In this document: piece after piece, positions 1 to 6,912 of the stretch
Layout: each line of letters begins with the position of its first letter
How positions within the stretch are numbered: position 1 is the first letter of the stretch
Source: Streptomyces rimosus
GTDB lineage: Bacteria; Actinomycetota; Actinomycetes; Streptomycetales; Streptomycetaceae
Length of the DNA stretch: 64,000 nt
Assembly (NCBI RefSeq): GCF_008704655.1
Contig: NZ_CP023688.1
Location: 1,364,001-1,428,000, forward strand
Reading direction: 5' to 3'
Position numbers and translations under genes: made by a program
Notes under the pieces: model-generated
What the model was told of the DNA's origin: nothing
The model's input: the letters and a program-made list of their open reading frames with translations, nothing else
Database searches by the model: none

Positions 1-18
1 GCGGCGCCGTACGCCCAT
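1..18 (-). CDS. possible start of the next conservon gene (CvnC, DUF742-like), cut by window edge
   Basis: An ATG at 18 on the minus strand lies 2 bases after the cvnB stop and opens a frame running off the left edge. Only six codons are visible (MGVRRR), so sequence alone cannot identify it. Conservons have the order cvnA-cvnB-cvnC-cvnD, so a DUF742 protein is expected here. The call rests on position only. Confidence 0.3.
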
Positions 19-20
19 CC

Positions 21-467
21 TCAGCGACCGCCCGCGCGGGCCTGCTGTCGCACGGGCGTCGCGAGGTAGGGCCGTACGCTCTTGACCAGCATCCCCATCT
101 CGTAGCCGAGGACCGCGACATCGGCGTCCCGGCCCGCCAGCACGGCCAGGCACGCGCCGGACCCGGCCGTGGAGACGAACAGGAACGTGGTCTCCAGCTC
201 GACGACGACCTGGAGCACGTCGTCGCCGTTGCCGAAGCGCACGCCGGCGCTGCGGGCGAGGGAGTACAGGCCGGAGGAGAGGGCGGCGAGGTGGTCGGCG
301 CTGTCCGGGTCGAAGCCGTGGGCCGCCTTGACCAGGCCGTCCGAGGACAGCAGCAGCGCGCTGGTCGCATGCGGTACGCGGTTGACGAGTCCGGTCAGCA
401 GCCAGGACAGGTCGGTGTGCCGGCTTCCCTGTAGCGCAGGGGCCTGCGTGTGCACGTCACTCACCAT
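21..467 (-). CDS. cvnB: Roadblock/LC7-domain protein of a conservon (CvnB)
   Basis: A 148-residue protein of the Roadblock/LC7 (MglB-like) family. The core, residues 20-135, has the family pattern: a leucine-rich N-terminal helix, a strand reading SALLLSSDGLVKAAHG, and a late glycine-rich strand. Conservon CvnB proteins work with the kinase-like CvnA and the small GTPase CvnD, probably as the GTPase-regulating subunit of a membrane-associated complex resembling a eukaryotic G-protein module. The gene overlaps the end of cvnA by 11 bases, so the two are translationally coupled. Family membership is clear; which numbered conservon this is cannot be told from the window. Confidence 0.88.
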   Translation of the reverse strand: MVSDVHTQAPALQGSRHTDLSWLLTGLVNRVPHATSALLLSSDGLVKAAHGFDPDSADHLAALSSGLYSLARSAGVRFGNGDDVLQVVVELETTFLFVSTAGSGACLAVLAGRDADVAVLGYEMGMLVKSVRPYLATPVRQQARAGGR

Positions 468-2460
468 GGTCGCGGTCGTCTCCTCGGCGGGGGTCGGTCC
501 TGTCGTGGCCGGCTTCGGTACCGGCCCGGTAACTGTCGTAACCGTCGTGGTCGGCGGGACTGCCGTAGCTCTCGTCGGCGAGGCTGATGCCGCGGCGGAA
601 GGCGGCCATCAGACCGGGGTCGTGTTCGGGTTCGGGCCTGCCGTCGCGGCGTCCGGCGGACGGCAGGATCGGGTCGCCGCGCAGCTGGGGCACCAGGTGC
701 TCCTGCTTGCGGCGGCGCGGCAGGCTGGGGCGGGTGCCGTCGTCCGCCACGGGCGGGGCGGGCGGCATGAGGACGGGGCCCGGGTCGGCCGCGGTGTGCG
801 GCTCGGAGTGGTGCGGGTCGGGGTGCCGGTCCGCGCCGGTGAAGGGGTCGGGGGCGCGGTGCGCGCCGGCCGGGCGCGGGGCATCGGCCGGTGCCGCGGT
901 GGCGTGCACGGTGTGCGTACCGGCGTGCGGGGTGTCGGGGGCGCTGGGCCATACGCCGTCGCCGTACACGATGTCCGGGTACGCGCCTTCGGCGGCCCCC
1001 GCCACGGGCGCACCGTGCGCGGCCTGGACGAGCCGCCGGCGCGGGCCGCGCGGGGCCGCGCCGTCATCGTCGTACGCGCTTCGGTACCCGGACGCGGCAT
1101 CGGTCAGGGTGCGCGGCTCCGGGACCGTCAGGTCGATGTCCCCGGCGTCCGTGAACGATTCGTCACCGTCCCCCTGCTCCGTCTGCGGGCCGAGCAGGCC
1201 CTTCGGCACGACGATGACGGCCTGCACACCGCCGTAGATGTTGCTCTGCAGGCGCACCACGATGCCGTGCCGCCGCGCGAGCGAGGAGACCACGAAGAGC
1301 CCGATGCGCCCGTCGCTCAGCAGCTCGGCCACGTCGATGTGGTCGGGGTCGGCGAGCAGCCCGTTCATCCGGGACTGCTCGTCCAGGGACATGCCCAGGC
1401 CGCGGTCCTCGACCTCGACGGCGAGGCCGGCCGTGACCAGCTGGGCGCGCAGCAGGACGCTCGTCTGCGGGGAGGAGTAGACGGTGGCGTTCTCGACGAG
1501 TTCGGCGAGCAGGTGGATGACGTCGGCGACGGCGTGGCCGCGCAGGGTGCCCTCGATCGGCGGCACCAGCTTGATGCGCGGGTACTGCTCGACCTCGGCG
1601 ATGGAGGAGCGCAGCACCTCGGTCATGGTGACCGGGCGGCTCCACTGGCGGCGGGAGATGGCGCCGCCGAGGACGGCGAGGTTCTCGGCGTGCCGGCGGA
1701 TGCGGGTCGCGAGGTGGTCGACGTGGAAGATCCCCTTGAGCAGGTCGGGGTCCTCGATCTGGTTCTCCAGCTCGTCCAGCAGCTCGATCTCGCGGTGCAC
1801 CAGGGACTGCAGGCGCCGGGCGAGGTTCACGAAGACCTCGACCTTCTGCTCGTTGCCGCTGGCGTTGCCGCGCGCGATGGCCACGCCCTCCAGGACCGCC
1901 GCCTCGGCCGCCCGGCCCGCCTCGGCCACCTCATGGGCGAGCAGGTCGAGGGCGTCGCCGGCGGGCGGCGCGGCGGCCGGTGCACGCTCGCGCAGCTGCA
2001 GCCACTCTCCCTCTCGTACCCGTTCCAGCAGGTCGTGGAGGTCGTGCCGGCCGCGGGCGCAGACTTCGCGCAGGCGCGCGTGGCGGGCCACGACGGCGCG
2101 TGCCTCGTTGGCGGCGGCGGTGCCGGCGGCCGTCACGATGGCGCAGACCACGGCGCTGGCGCCGAGCAGTACGGCCCAGTCGCGGCCGGCCAGCTCGGCG
2201 CCGCCGACCCGTACGACGAAGGCGGTGGCGGCCGAGCAGGTGGCGGCGACCAGGAGGCAGGGCACGGCGGCGAGCCGCACCAGGCGGGTTCGTATCGCCG
2301 AGTCGGCGGCCGTCTCCGGGAAGGCGGCCCGGCCGTGCCGCCCGCCCTCCCGCTCCCGGCGCCGGGAGCCCGCCGACGCGGACTCCGCCCCCTCGGGGCA
2401 GCCCGGGGAGCCCTGGGTCTCCTGGATGGCAGGAGTCCCCTGGGGGAATGCAGCAGGCAT
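457..2460 (-). CDS. cvnA: Conservon sensor histidine-kinase-like protein (CvnA)
   Basis: A 667-residue membrane-anchored kinase-like protein. Two hydrophobic segments lie near residues 61-84 and 95-114. They are followed by a helical dimerisation region (HVDHLATR, His at about 246) and a GHKL ATPase domain with N-box ELVENATVYS (about 320-329), G1 box EDRGLGM (351-357) and G2 box DGRIGLFV (383-390). Residues after about 420 form a long proline-, alanine- and aspartate-rich tail that looks disordered. CvnA proteins are orphan kinase-like sensors that act with CvnB, CvnC and the GTPase CvnD; no response regulator is nearby. The ATG at 2460 is the first good start, and cvnB overlaps its 3' end. 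Confidence 0.88.
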   Translation of the reverse strand: MPAAFPQGTPAIQETQGSPGCPEGAESASAGSRRREREGGRHGRAAFPETAADSAIRTRLVRLAAVPCLLVAATCSAATAFVVRVGGAELAGRDWAVLLGASAVVCAIVTAAGTAAANEARAVVARHARLREVCARGRHDLHDLLERVREGEWLQLRERAPAAAPPAGDALDLLAHEVAEAGRAAEAAVLEGVAIARGNASGNEQKVEVFVNLARRLQSLVHREIELLDELENQIEDPDLLKGIFHVDHLATRIRRHAENLAVLGGAISRRQWSRPVTMTEVLRSSIAEVEQYPRIKLVPPIEGTLRGHAVADVIHLLAELVENATVYSSPQTSVLLRAQLVTAGLAVEVEDRGLGMSLDEQSRMNGLLADPDHIDVAELLSDGRIGLFVVSSLARRHGIVVRLQSNIYGGVQAVIVVPKGLLGPQTEQGDGDESFTDAGDIDLTVPEPRTLTDAASGYRSAYDDDGAAPRGPRRRLVQAAHGAPVAGAAEGAYPDIVYGDGVWPSAPDTPHAGTHTVHATAAPADAPRPAGAHRAPDPFTGADRHPDPHHSEPHTAADPGPVLMPPAPPVADDGTRPSLPRRRKQEHLVPQLRGDPILPSAGRRDGRPEPEHDPGLMAAFRRGISLADESYGSPADHDGYDSYRAGTEAGHDRTDPRRGDDRDHGE

Positions 2461-2722
2461 CGGCGCCCTCCGGATCGGCCGTCGGCAGTTCGCGGAGCAC
2501 GCACGCTAGTTGTTACGGGGGTGGCACTTGGGCGCACTTCGGCGTTTCGCTACCCCACGCCACCTCCCCCCGAGGGGCGCCCCCGCACGCCAGTGCGTAT
2601 CCGCCCGAACTTCCGTTTGACGCACTGGCGTTGGCGGGGACGCGGCGACCCCCGACCGACGGAGCGCGCACCGGTCACGCACGCTCCGGCCGAGTGTGCC
2701 CCGGCGCCACAACGTCACGGGA

Positions 2723-3150
2723 TCAGTCGTCACCGCCAGGCGGTATCGGCCGGTCGGCCGTGACCAGCCACGACGTGCTCAGCAGCCGTACGGTGCCGTC
2801 CGCCGCCTCGCGGACCCGCAGGTGGTCCGTCAGGGTACGGCGGGCCTGGGCGCGCGTGGGCTCGGCGGCCTGCTCCATCAGGTGGCGCCCGGGGCCGGTG
2901 CCCAGCACGAATTCCACCGCGTCCGCGGCCCGTGCCCCCACTCCCCGTACGCCTCCACCTGCCTGACGGCGACGCCGGTGAACCCGGCCCCGGTGAGGAC
3001 GTCGCGGATGCGGTCCGGGGCGGCCAGGGAGAACATGCCGGGCAGCCCCGCCCGCCCGAAGCCACCGACCGGCACGAGGCCGCGCAGCGACGCCATGGCC
3101 CCACCCACTCGTTGAGCCAGGCCCGTCGCCGTCGGCCCGACCGGCGCCGG
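2723..3150 (-). pseudogene. 5'-truncated, frameshifted SAM methyltransferase remnant
   Basis: The C-terminal part of a class I methyltransferase can be read only by joining three frames. One frame gives LNEWVG (about 3100-3125), the next gives AMASLRGLVPVGG to PDRIRDVLTGAGF (about 2945-3100), and the last gives DAVEFVLGTGPGRHLMEQA to the stop at 2723. Each switch sits in a G-rich run and is repaired by adding one G. The SAM-binding N-terminal half (glycine motif I) is absent: upstream sequence runs into the divergent gene at 3211. It is therefore a decayed gene whatever the origin of the frameshifts. Family assignment is from the characteristic C-terminal pattern. Confidence 0.7.
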
Positions 3151-3210
3151 GCGCCGACGCGTTCTGGCCGATCCGGAGGGCAATGAATTCTGCCTTCTGG
3201 GGAGCTACGT

Positions 3211-3449
3211 ATGAAGTCATGGCGCACCCGTGTCACCGTCGGTCTCGCTGTCAGTGCCGCGGCGCTCACCATTCCGCTGACCGCCACCACCGCCTCCGCC
3301 GGAGACTGGAAGGTCGCCGGCGGCGGACGGTACTCCTCGGAGCAGGCATGCGAAAGCGAAGCGCGCCAGGATTACGTCGACAGCGGCCAGTACAGCGAGG
3401 TCGACCGCGTGAACAAGGGGGCTCGTTCTACGAGATCTGGGTGCGTTAG
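3211..3449 (+). pseudogene. small secreted protein, apparently frameshifted near its 3' end
   Basis: An ATG at 3211 with a GGGGAG ribosome site at 3199-3204 opens a protein with a clear Sec signal peptide: KSWRTR, a hydrophobic stretch, and cleavage after TASA near residue 30. The mature part starts GDWKVAGGGRY and resembles short secreted Streptomyces proteins of unknown role. In the given sequence the frame runs past 3449 and overlaps the opposite gene for 800 bases. Adding one G to the run at 3415-3421 gives a natural end, NKGGSFYEIWVR and a TAG at 3447-3449, for a protein of about 79 residues. Either a sequencing error or a true mutation would explain this. Function unknown. Confidence 0.6.
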
Positions 3450-3552
3450 TACTCCGGCGCGGGCGCCCGGATCGGCCCGCGCGTACGCGAAGACGCCCGC
3501 GGCGTACGGCACCGGGCCCACCGCCCGGCGCCACCACCGCGGGGGAACCGAC

Positions 3553-4257
3553 TCAGGCGCTGTCGGTCCGGAGGTCCGCCTTCTTGCGGGGGCGGGCGAC
3601 GGTGGGCTCGCCCATGACGCGGCTCCCCGCCGCCACGTCGCCGAGCACCAGCGCGTGGGCGCCGATGAGGGCGTCGTCGCCGATGGTCAGCGGGCCGAGG
3701 ACGGTCGCGTTCACACCGAGCGTGACCCGGTCGCCGACCTCGGGGTGGCGCCGGTCGCCGCTCGGCCGCAGCGTGTCCCGCCACCACCCCACCGCGCCCA
3801 GGGTCACCTGCTGGTAAATGGTGACATCGTCCCCCAGGATCGCGGTCTCCCCGATCACCACGCCGGTGCCGTGGTCGATGAACAGCCGACGGCCGATCCG
3901 CGCGCCCGGGTGGATCTCGATGCCGGTCAGCACCCGCGCGCAGCTGGTCAGTACGCGGGCGGCGATCCGGTGCCGCCGGCCGTACAGGCGGTGGGCGACG
4001 CGGTGGATCCACAGCGCGGGCAGCGTGGAGTGGAACACCGCTTCCGCGCGGGAGGTGATCGAGGGGTCGCGGGCCAGCGTCGTCTCGATGTCCTCCAGCA
4101 TCCGGGACAGCGGACCGCCGCCGGTGCGCCGGCCGCCGAACGGTACGGCGGCCGCTTTCGCCTTCCGGTCGGGCTGGGTTCGGTCGACGGGCTGATTCCG
4201 GTCCATGGCCTGTGTCCGGTCCATGGGCTCGGTCCGGTCGGGCTGTGACGAAAGCAT
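3553..4257 (-). CDS. cysE: Serine O-acetyltransferase (CysE/EpsC family)
   Basis: A 234-residue left-handed beta-helix acetyltransferase that makes O-acetyl-L-serine from serine and acetyl-CoA in the cytosol. Hexapeptide repeats run from about residue 112. The hallmark FIDHGTGVVIGET (His129) and IYQQVTLG are present, as in EpsC-type short forms. The first 32 residues carry an unusual repeat of PDRT/MDRT/MDRN/VDRT, probably disordered. The start ATG at 4257 lies 3 bases after the stop of the PLP enzyme gene, so both are one unit. The pairing gives a donor-making enzyme directly linked to an O-acetylserine-using enzyme. That could serve cysteine synthesis or, in this accessory context, a beta-substituted alanine. 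Confidence 0.85.
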   Translation of the reverse strand: MLSSQPDRTEPMDRTQAMDRNQPVDRTQPDRKAKAAAVPFGGRRTGGGPLSRMLEDIETTLARDPSITSRAEAVFHSTLPALWIHRVAHRLYGRRHRIAARVLTSCARVLTGIEIHPGARIGRRLFIDHGTGVVIGETAILGDDVTIYQQVTLGAVGWWRDTLRPSGDRRHPEVGDRVTLGVNATVLGPLTIGDDALIGAHALVLGDVAAGSRVMGEPTVARPRKKADLRTDSA

Positions 4258-4260
4258 GGC

Positions 4261-5295
4261 TCAGTTCCCCATGCTTTCTGCCTTCTCCCAGTCCTCCTTC
4301 GACCCGGCGTCCGCGAAAACCGTGACCACGGTTTCGTCGGGGCCGAGGTTCTTCGCCTTCTCGCGCGCGATCAGCCAGCTCGCGCCCGCCGACGATCCGA
4401 TCCTGGTGCCGGTCTCCTTCCAGAAGTCGTACATCGCCGTGAGAGCTTCGGGATGCGAGACCTGGGCACTCTCGAATTCCGGGATCAGTTTCTCCACGAA
4501 GGGCTGGCGCATGCCGTACGTCAGACCGCCGGCCCCGGCGAACTTCGGCTCGGCGTTCGGCGGTTCGGGCGTCCCGTAAGGCAGCTCGGCCGGGGTCACG
4601 CCGATGACGGAAAGCCCGGGGGAAATGCCCCGCAGCGCCCGCGCCACACCGGCGATCATGCCTCCGCTCCCCACCGCCCCGACCACGGCACTGGGGCGGA
4701 CACCGTCGAGCTGGCCCACGATCTCGCGGCCGGTGAAGAACTGGTGCGCGGCGACGTTGGCCATGTTCCGGTGCTGGGCCAGCAGCGTCCAGCTGGGGTC
4801 CTCCGCCGCGATCTCCGAGGCCCGCTGCATGATGGCGAGCGGGAATTCGGACGCCGGCACCAGGTCGATGGCGGTTCCCCGCTCGGTCAGGTGGGTCAGC
4901 AGGCTCTGCGGTACGGAATCGGGCATCACGGCCCGTACGGGAATTCCGGTGACCGCGTTGAGCCCGGTCAGCGCGCGGGCCATGTTGCCGCCCGAGCAGT
5001 CCACGACCTTCAGCGGTCCGTCCTGGCCCGCGTGCGCGTTGATGGCGCGGCAGAGCATCGAATACGCGGGGCGGTCCTTGGCGGAGCCGGACGGGTTACG
5101 GAATTCGTACTTGGCCATGATCTTCGCCCCGCCGGGCGGGCCCGGCACCTCGACGAGCGGGGTACCGCCCAGCGTCGCCCGGAATTCCCGCAGCCCCGGG
5201 TACTGGGCCAGCGCGGTGGTCTCGTCGACTGCCGCCTCCAGCGGCTCGCTTACGGAGAGGTCGATCTGAGGCGGTTGTGTCGCCATCGGGCTCAC
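4261..5295 (-). CDS. Cysteine-synthase-like PLP enzyme (beta-replacement family)
   Basis: A 344-residue fold-type II PLP enzyme. The Schiff-base lysine lies in NPSGSAKDRPA (Lys73), the phosphate-binding loop is GSGGM (209-213), and GSSAGAS (300-306) matches the cofactor-ring contact region. Family members swap the acetoxy or phospho group of activated serine for a nucleophile such as sulfide, ammonia or hydroxyurea. The substrate loop, TSGNTG in ordinary cysteine synthases, is here CSGGNMA (100-106), suggesting a different acceptor or donor. It is followed at once by a serine acetyltransferase gene and sits among natural-product-type genes. A GTG at 5295 or ATG at 5286 may be the start. A housekeeping cysteine synthase role is possible but less likely. 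Confidence 0.8.
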   Translation of the reverse strand: MSPMATQPPQIDLSVSEPLEAAVDETTALAQYPGLREFRATLGGTPLVEVPGPPGGAKIMAKYEFRNPSGSAKDRPAYSMLCRAINAHAGQDGPLKVVDCSGGNMARALTGLNAVTGIPVRAVMPDSVPQSLLTHLTERGTAIDLVPASEFPLAIMQRASEIAAEDPSWTLLAQHRNMANVAAHQFFTGREIVGQLDGVRPSAVVGAVGSGGMIAGVARALRGISPGLSVIGVTPAELPYGTPEPPNAEPKFAGAGGLTYGMRQPFVEKLIPEFESAQVSHPEALTAMYDFWKETGTRIGSSAGASWLIAREKAKNLGPDETVVTVFADAGSKEDWEKAESMGN

Positions 5296-5621
5296 GATCC
5301 CTTCGCCAATTCGCGGCCTGCGCGGCCGGTTCCGCGCTGCCGTAGCACCGTGCGAGCAAACGCCCGGCCGGGTAGATGCTCAAGGAGGCCGGGAGGGGTG
5401 TCAACGAAATGGGGGTGTTCAAGGCGGGGGCATGCGTAACGGGCCTGTGAGGGACCGGGTTTGGCGTCCGCTTTTCCTGCCTTGAGCGCGAATGGCGGGG
5501 GCGAGGGCGGCCCTTGGTGGCGGCGTCCGGATGGGTCCGCGGCAGCATTCGGCAGGAGATGCGGCAGCTCAGTCCAGCGGTAACGGCGGTCGGCGCGGGG
5601 CCCGTACGACAGCCTTTTCGG
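5296..5621. other. intergenic region upstream of the PLP enzyme gene
   Basis: These 326 bases separate the ParB-like regulator gene from the PLP enzyme gene and should hold the promoter of the latter. I see no convincing StrR-type palindrome (GTTCGAC...GTCGAAC), no clear hairpin and no small gene. The part nearest the PLP gene (5380-5480) is G-rich and somewhat lower in GC than the flanks. Confidence 0.5.
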
Positions 5622-6662
5622 TCAGCCTTCCGACACCCGTCCCGCCATTTCGCGGGCGAACTCCTGCCATATCCGCGCGCACTGGTCCGCTATGTCGGCC
5701 ACCGCCCTGGCGCGGTGCGGCGGAACCCCGTCAATGAGGGCTTGCCAATGCGCGACCGGAATTTCGTGGGAGCTGAGCAGCCGCAGCAGTGCGCGCCCCA
5801 TATCGGTGGAGCGCAATGCGGGGTCCTGCCTCAGGGGGCGTAGCCGCTCGGGCAATGACGGATGCGGTACGTCCGGCACGGTACGGCGATCTCCGTTGGC
5901 GTCCAAGGCGCTGTCGTTACAGGTGCCTTCGCCATCGGGGCCCACCGCCCGCCGCACCCCACCACGGGCCCCCGGCACCGGGTCCTGCCCGTTCTCCAGG
6001 CGCTTGCGTACGTCCTGGGCCGTGCCCAGGGATATCCCGGCGCGGCTGGCGATCTCCCGCAGTGAGGCGTGCGGGCGCTCGCCGATCAGCTTGCTGGCGT
6101 AGAGCCGCCCTTCGGCGACGCTGGTGGGGTACGTACGGCCGTCCCGGCCCAGCCGCCCCCCACCGTTCAGGCGGGGATTTTCCTCGGCTGAACGGCGCCG
6201 GATGGCGCCCACCGTCTTCGGGGACAGGCCCGACACCTCGCCGATCGACCGGTCCGACCACTGCGGATAGGCGCGCAGGATGCGGGCGGCCGCGGCCTTG
6301 CGGTCGGCCAGTGGCAGCGGGAGGCCGTGACCGACGTTTGAGCGGACCGCCAGGACGAAGCACTCCTCTTCCGTGCCTTCGAAGAACTCCACGCGGATGT
6401 GCGTACCGCCGCGCAGCAGCTCGGCCTGCACCCGGTGCGCCCCGTCGAGCACGCGCATCGTCGGGTGGTGCACCAGGATGGGCGGCAGCAGTGAGGCGTC
6501 CAGCGCGGCCAGCGTCCTGACGTGGTCCGGATTCGGTCCGCCGCTGCGCAGCGGGCGGGAGACGTCCAGTGCGCTGATCGGCACGGTGACCGCTCGGCCC
6601 GGTCGCACGGCGCCGGGCCCGGGGGTGGCCCGTGATGCCCGTAAGGCTGACTCGACGGTCAT
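5622..6662 (-). CDS. ParB-domain transcriptional regulator, StrR/NovG-like
   Basis: A protein of about 346 residues with an N-terminal ParB/Srx-type domain: a core such as LDGAHRVQAELLRGG, preceded by LPPILVHHPTMRV. Two helix-turn-helix stretches follow, DRSIGEVSGLSPKTVGAIR and LREIASRAGISLGTAQDV. This layout is that of the pathway-specific activators StrR (streptomycin) and NovG (novobiocin), not of chromosome-partition ParB, whose gene would sit beside parA. The ATG at 6662 has GGAAGGTGA eight bases upstream and is preferred over the GTG at 6674. A row of CTGACC repeats lies upstream. It probably controls the surrounding enzyme genes. Confidence 0.8.
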   Translation of the reverse strand: MTVESALRASRATPGPGAVRPGRAVTVPISALDVSRPLRSGGPNPDHVRTLAALDASLLPPILVHHPTMRVLDGAHRVQAELLRGGTHIRVEFFEGTEEECFVLAVRSNVGHGLPLPLADRKAAAARILRAYPQWSDRSIGEVSGLSPKTVGAIRRRSAEENPRLNGGGRLGRDGRTYPTSVAEGRLYASKLIGERPHASLREIASRAGISLGTAQDVRKRLENGQDPVPGARGGVRRAVGPDGEGTCNDSALDANGDRRTVPDVPHPSLPERLRPLRQDPALRSTDMGRALLRLLSSHEIPVAHWQALIDGVPPHRARAVADIADQCARIWQEFAREMAGRVSEG

Positions 6663-6744
6663 CCCACCGCTCACCTTCCCCCCTGGCGCAGTCCCGTGCG
6701 CCCCATCAAAGCCGGGCGCCCGGGGTACCAGAAGGACGGGCGGC

Positions 6745-6793
6745 GGTCAGCTGGGTCAGGTCACGGTCAGAATGGTCAGTGTCGATGCTGACC
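6745..6793 (-). promoter_or_regulatory. CTGACC repeat array upstream of the ParB-like regulator
   Basis: GGTCAG occurs at 6745, 6754, 6765 and 6774 (start-to-start 9, 11 and 9 bases), with an inverted copy at 6788-6793. Read toward the regulator gene these are CTGACC direct repeats 83-131 bases upstream of its ATG. Spacing near one helical turn suggests a protein-binding array, such as an autoregulatory or activator site. The binding protein is not known. Confidence 0.5.
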
Positions 6794-6853
6794 AGGGGTG
6801 GAGCGATCGGTCGTCGCGGGGGCCGGTGCGCTGCGGCTGTCCGCGGACGACAC

Positions 6854-6891
6854 GGGCCGGTGCGGTCCCCGGAGAGGGTCCGCACCGGCCC
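6854..6891 (-). terminator. strong hairpin after the asnB gene
   Basis: GGGCCGGTGCGG (6854-6865) and its exact complement (6880-6891) form a 12-bp stem with a 14-base loop, 22 bases past the asnB stop. There is no T tract, which is common in actinobacteria. It should separate the exporter-P450-asnB unit from the regulator gene. Confidence 0.75.
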
Positions 6892-6912
6892 GGTTTTCGG
6901 CCTCACTCCACG

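Noticed and set aside
169-2763. Open frame of 864 codons on the plus strand across the conservon
   Set aside because: It lies antisense to cvnA and cvnB, which have full domain motifs. Its translation has no fold-like pattern and is a by-product of high third-position GC.
3449-4248. Extension of the small secreted protein to 345 residues
   Set aside because: The extension is antisense to the serine acetyltransferase gene and has no protein-like features; a one-base frame break explains it better.
5622-6662. Chromosome-partition ParB
   Set aside because: There is no parA or parS-like site nearby and the domain order fits StrR/NovG-type pathway regulators.
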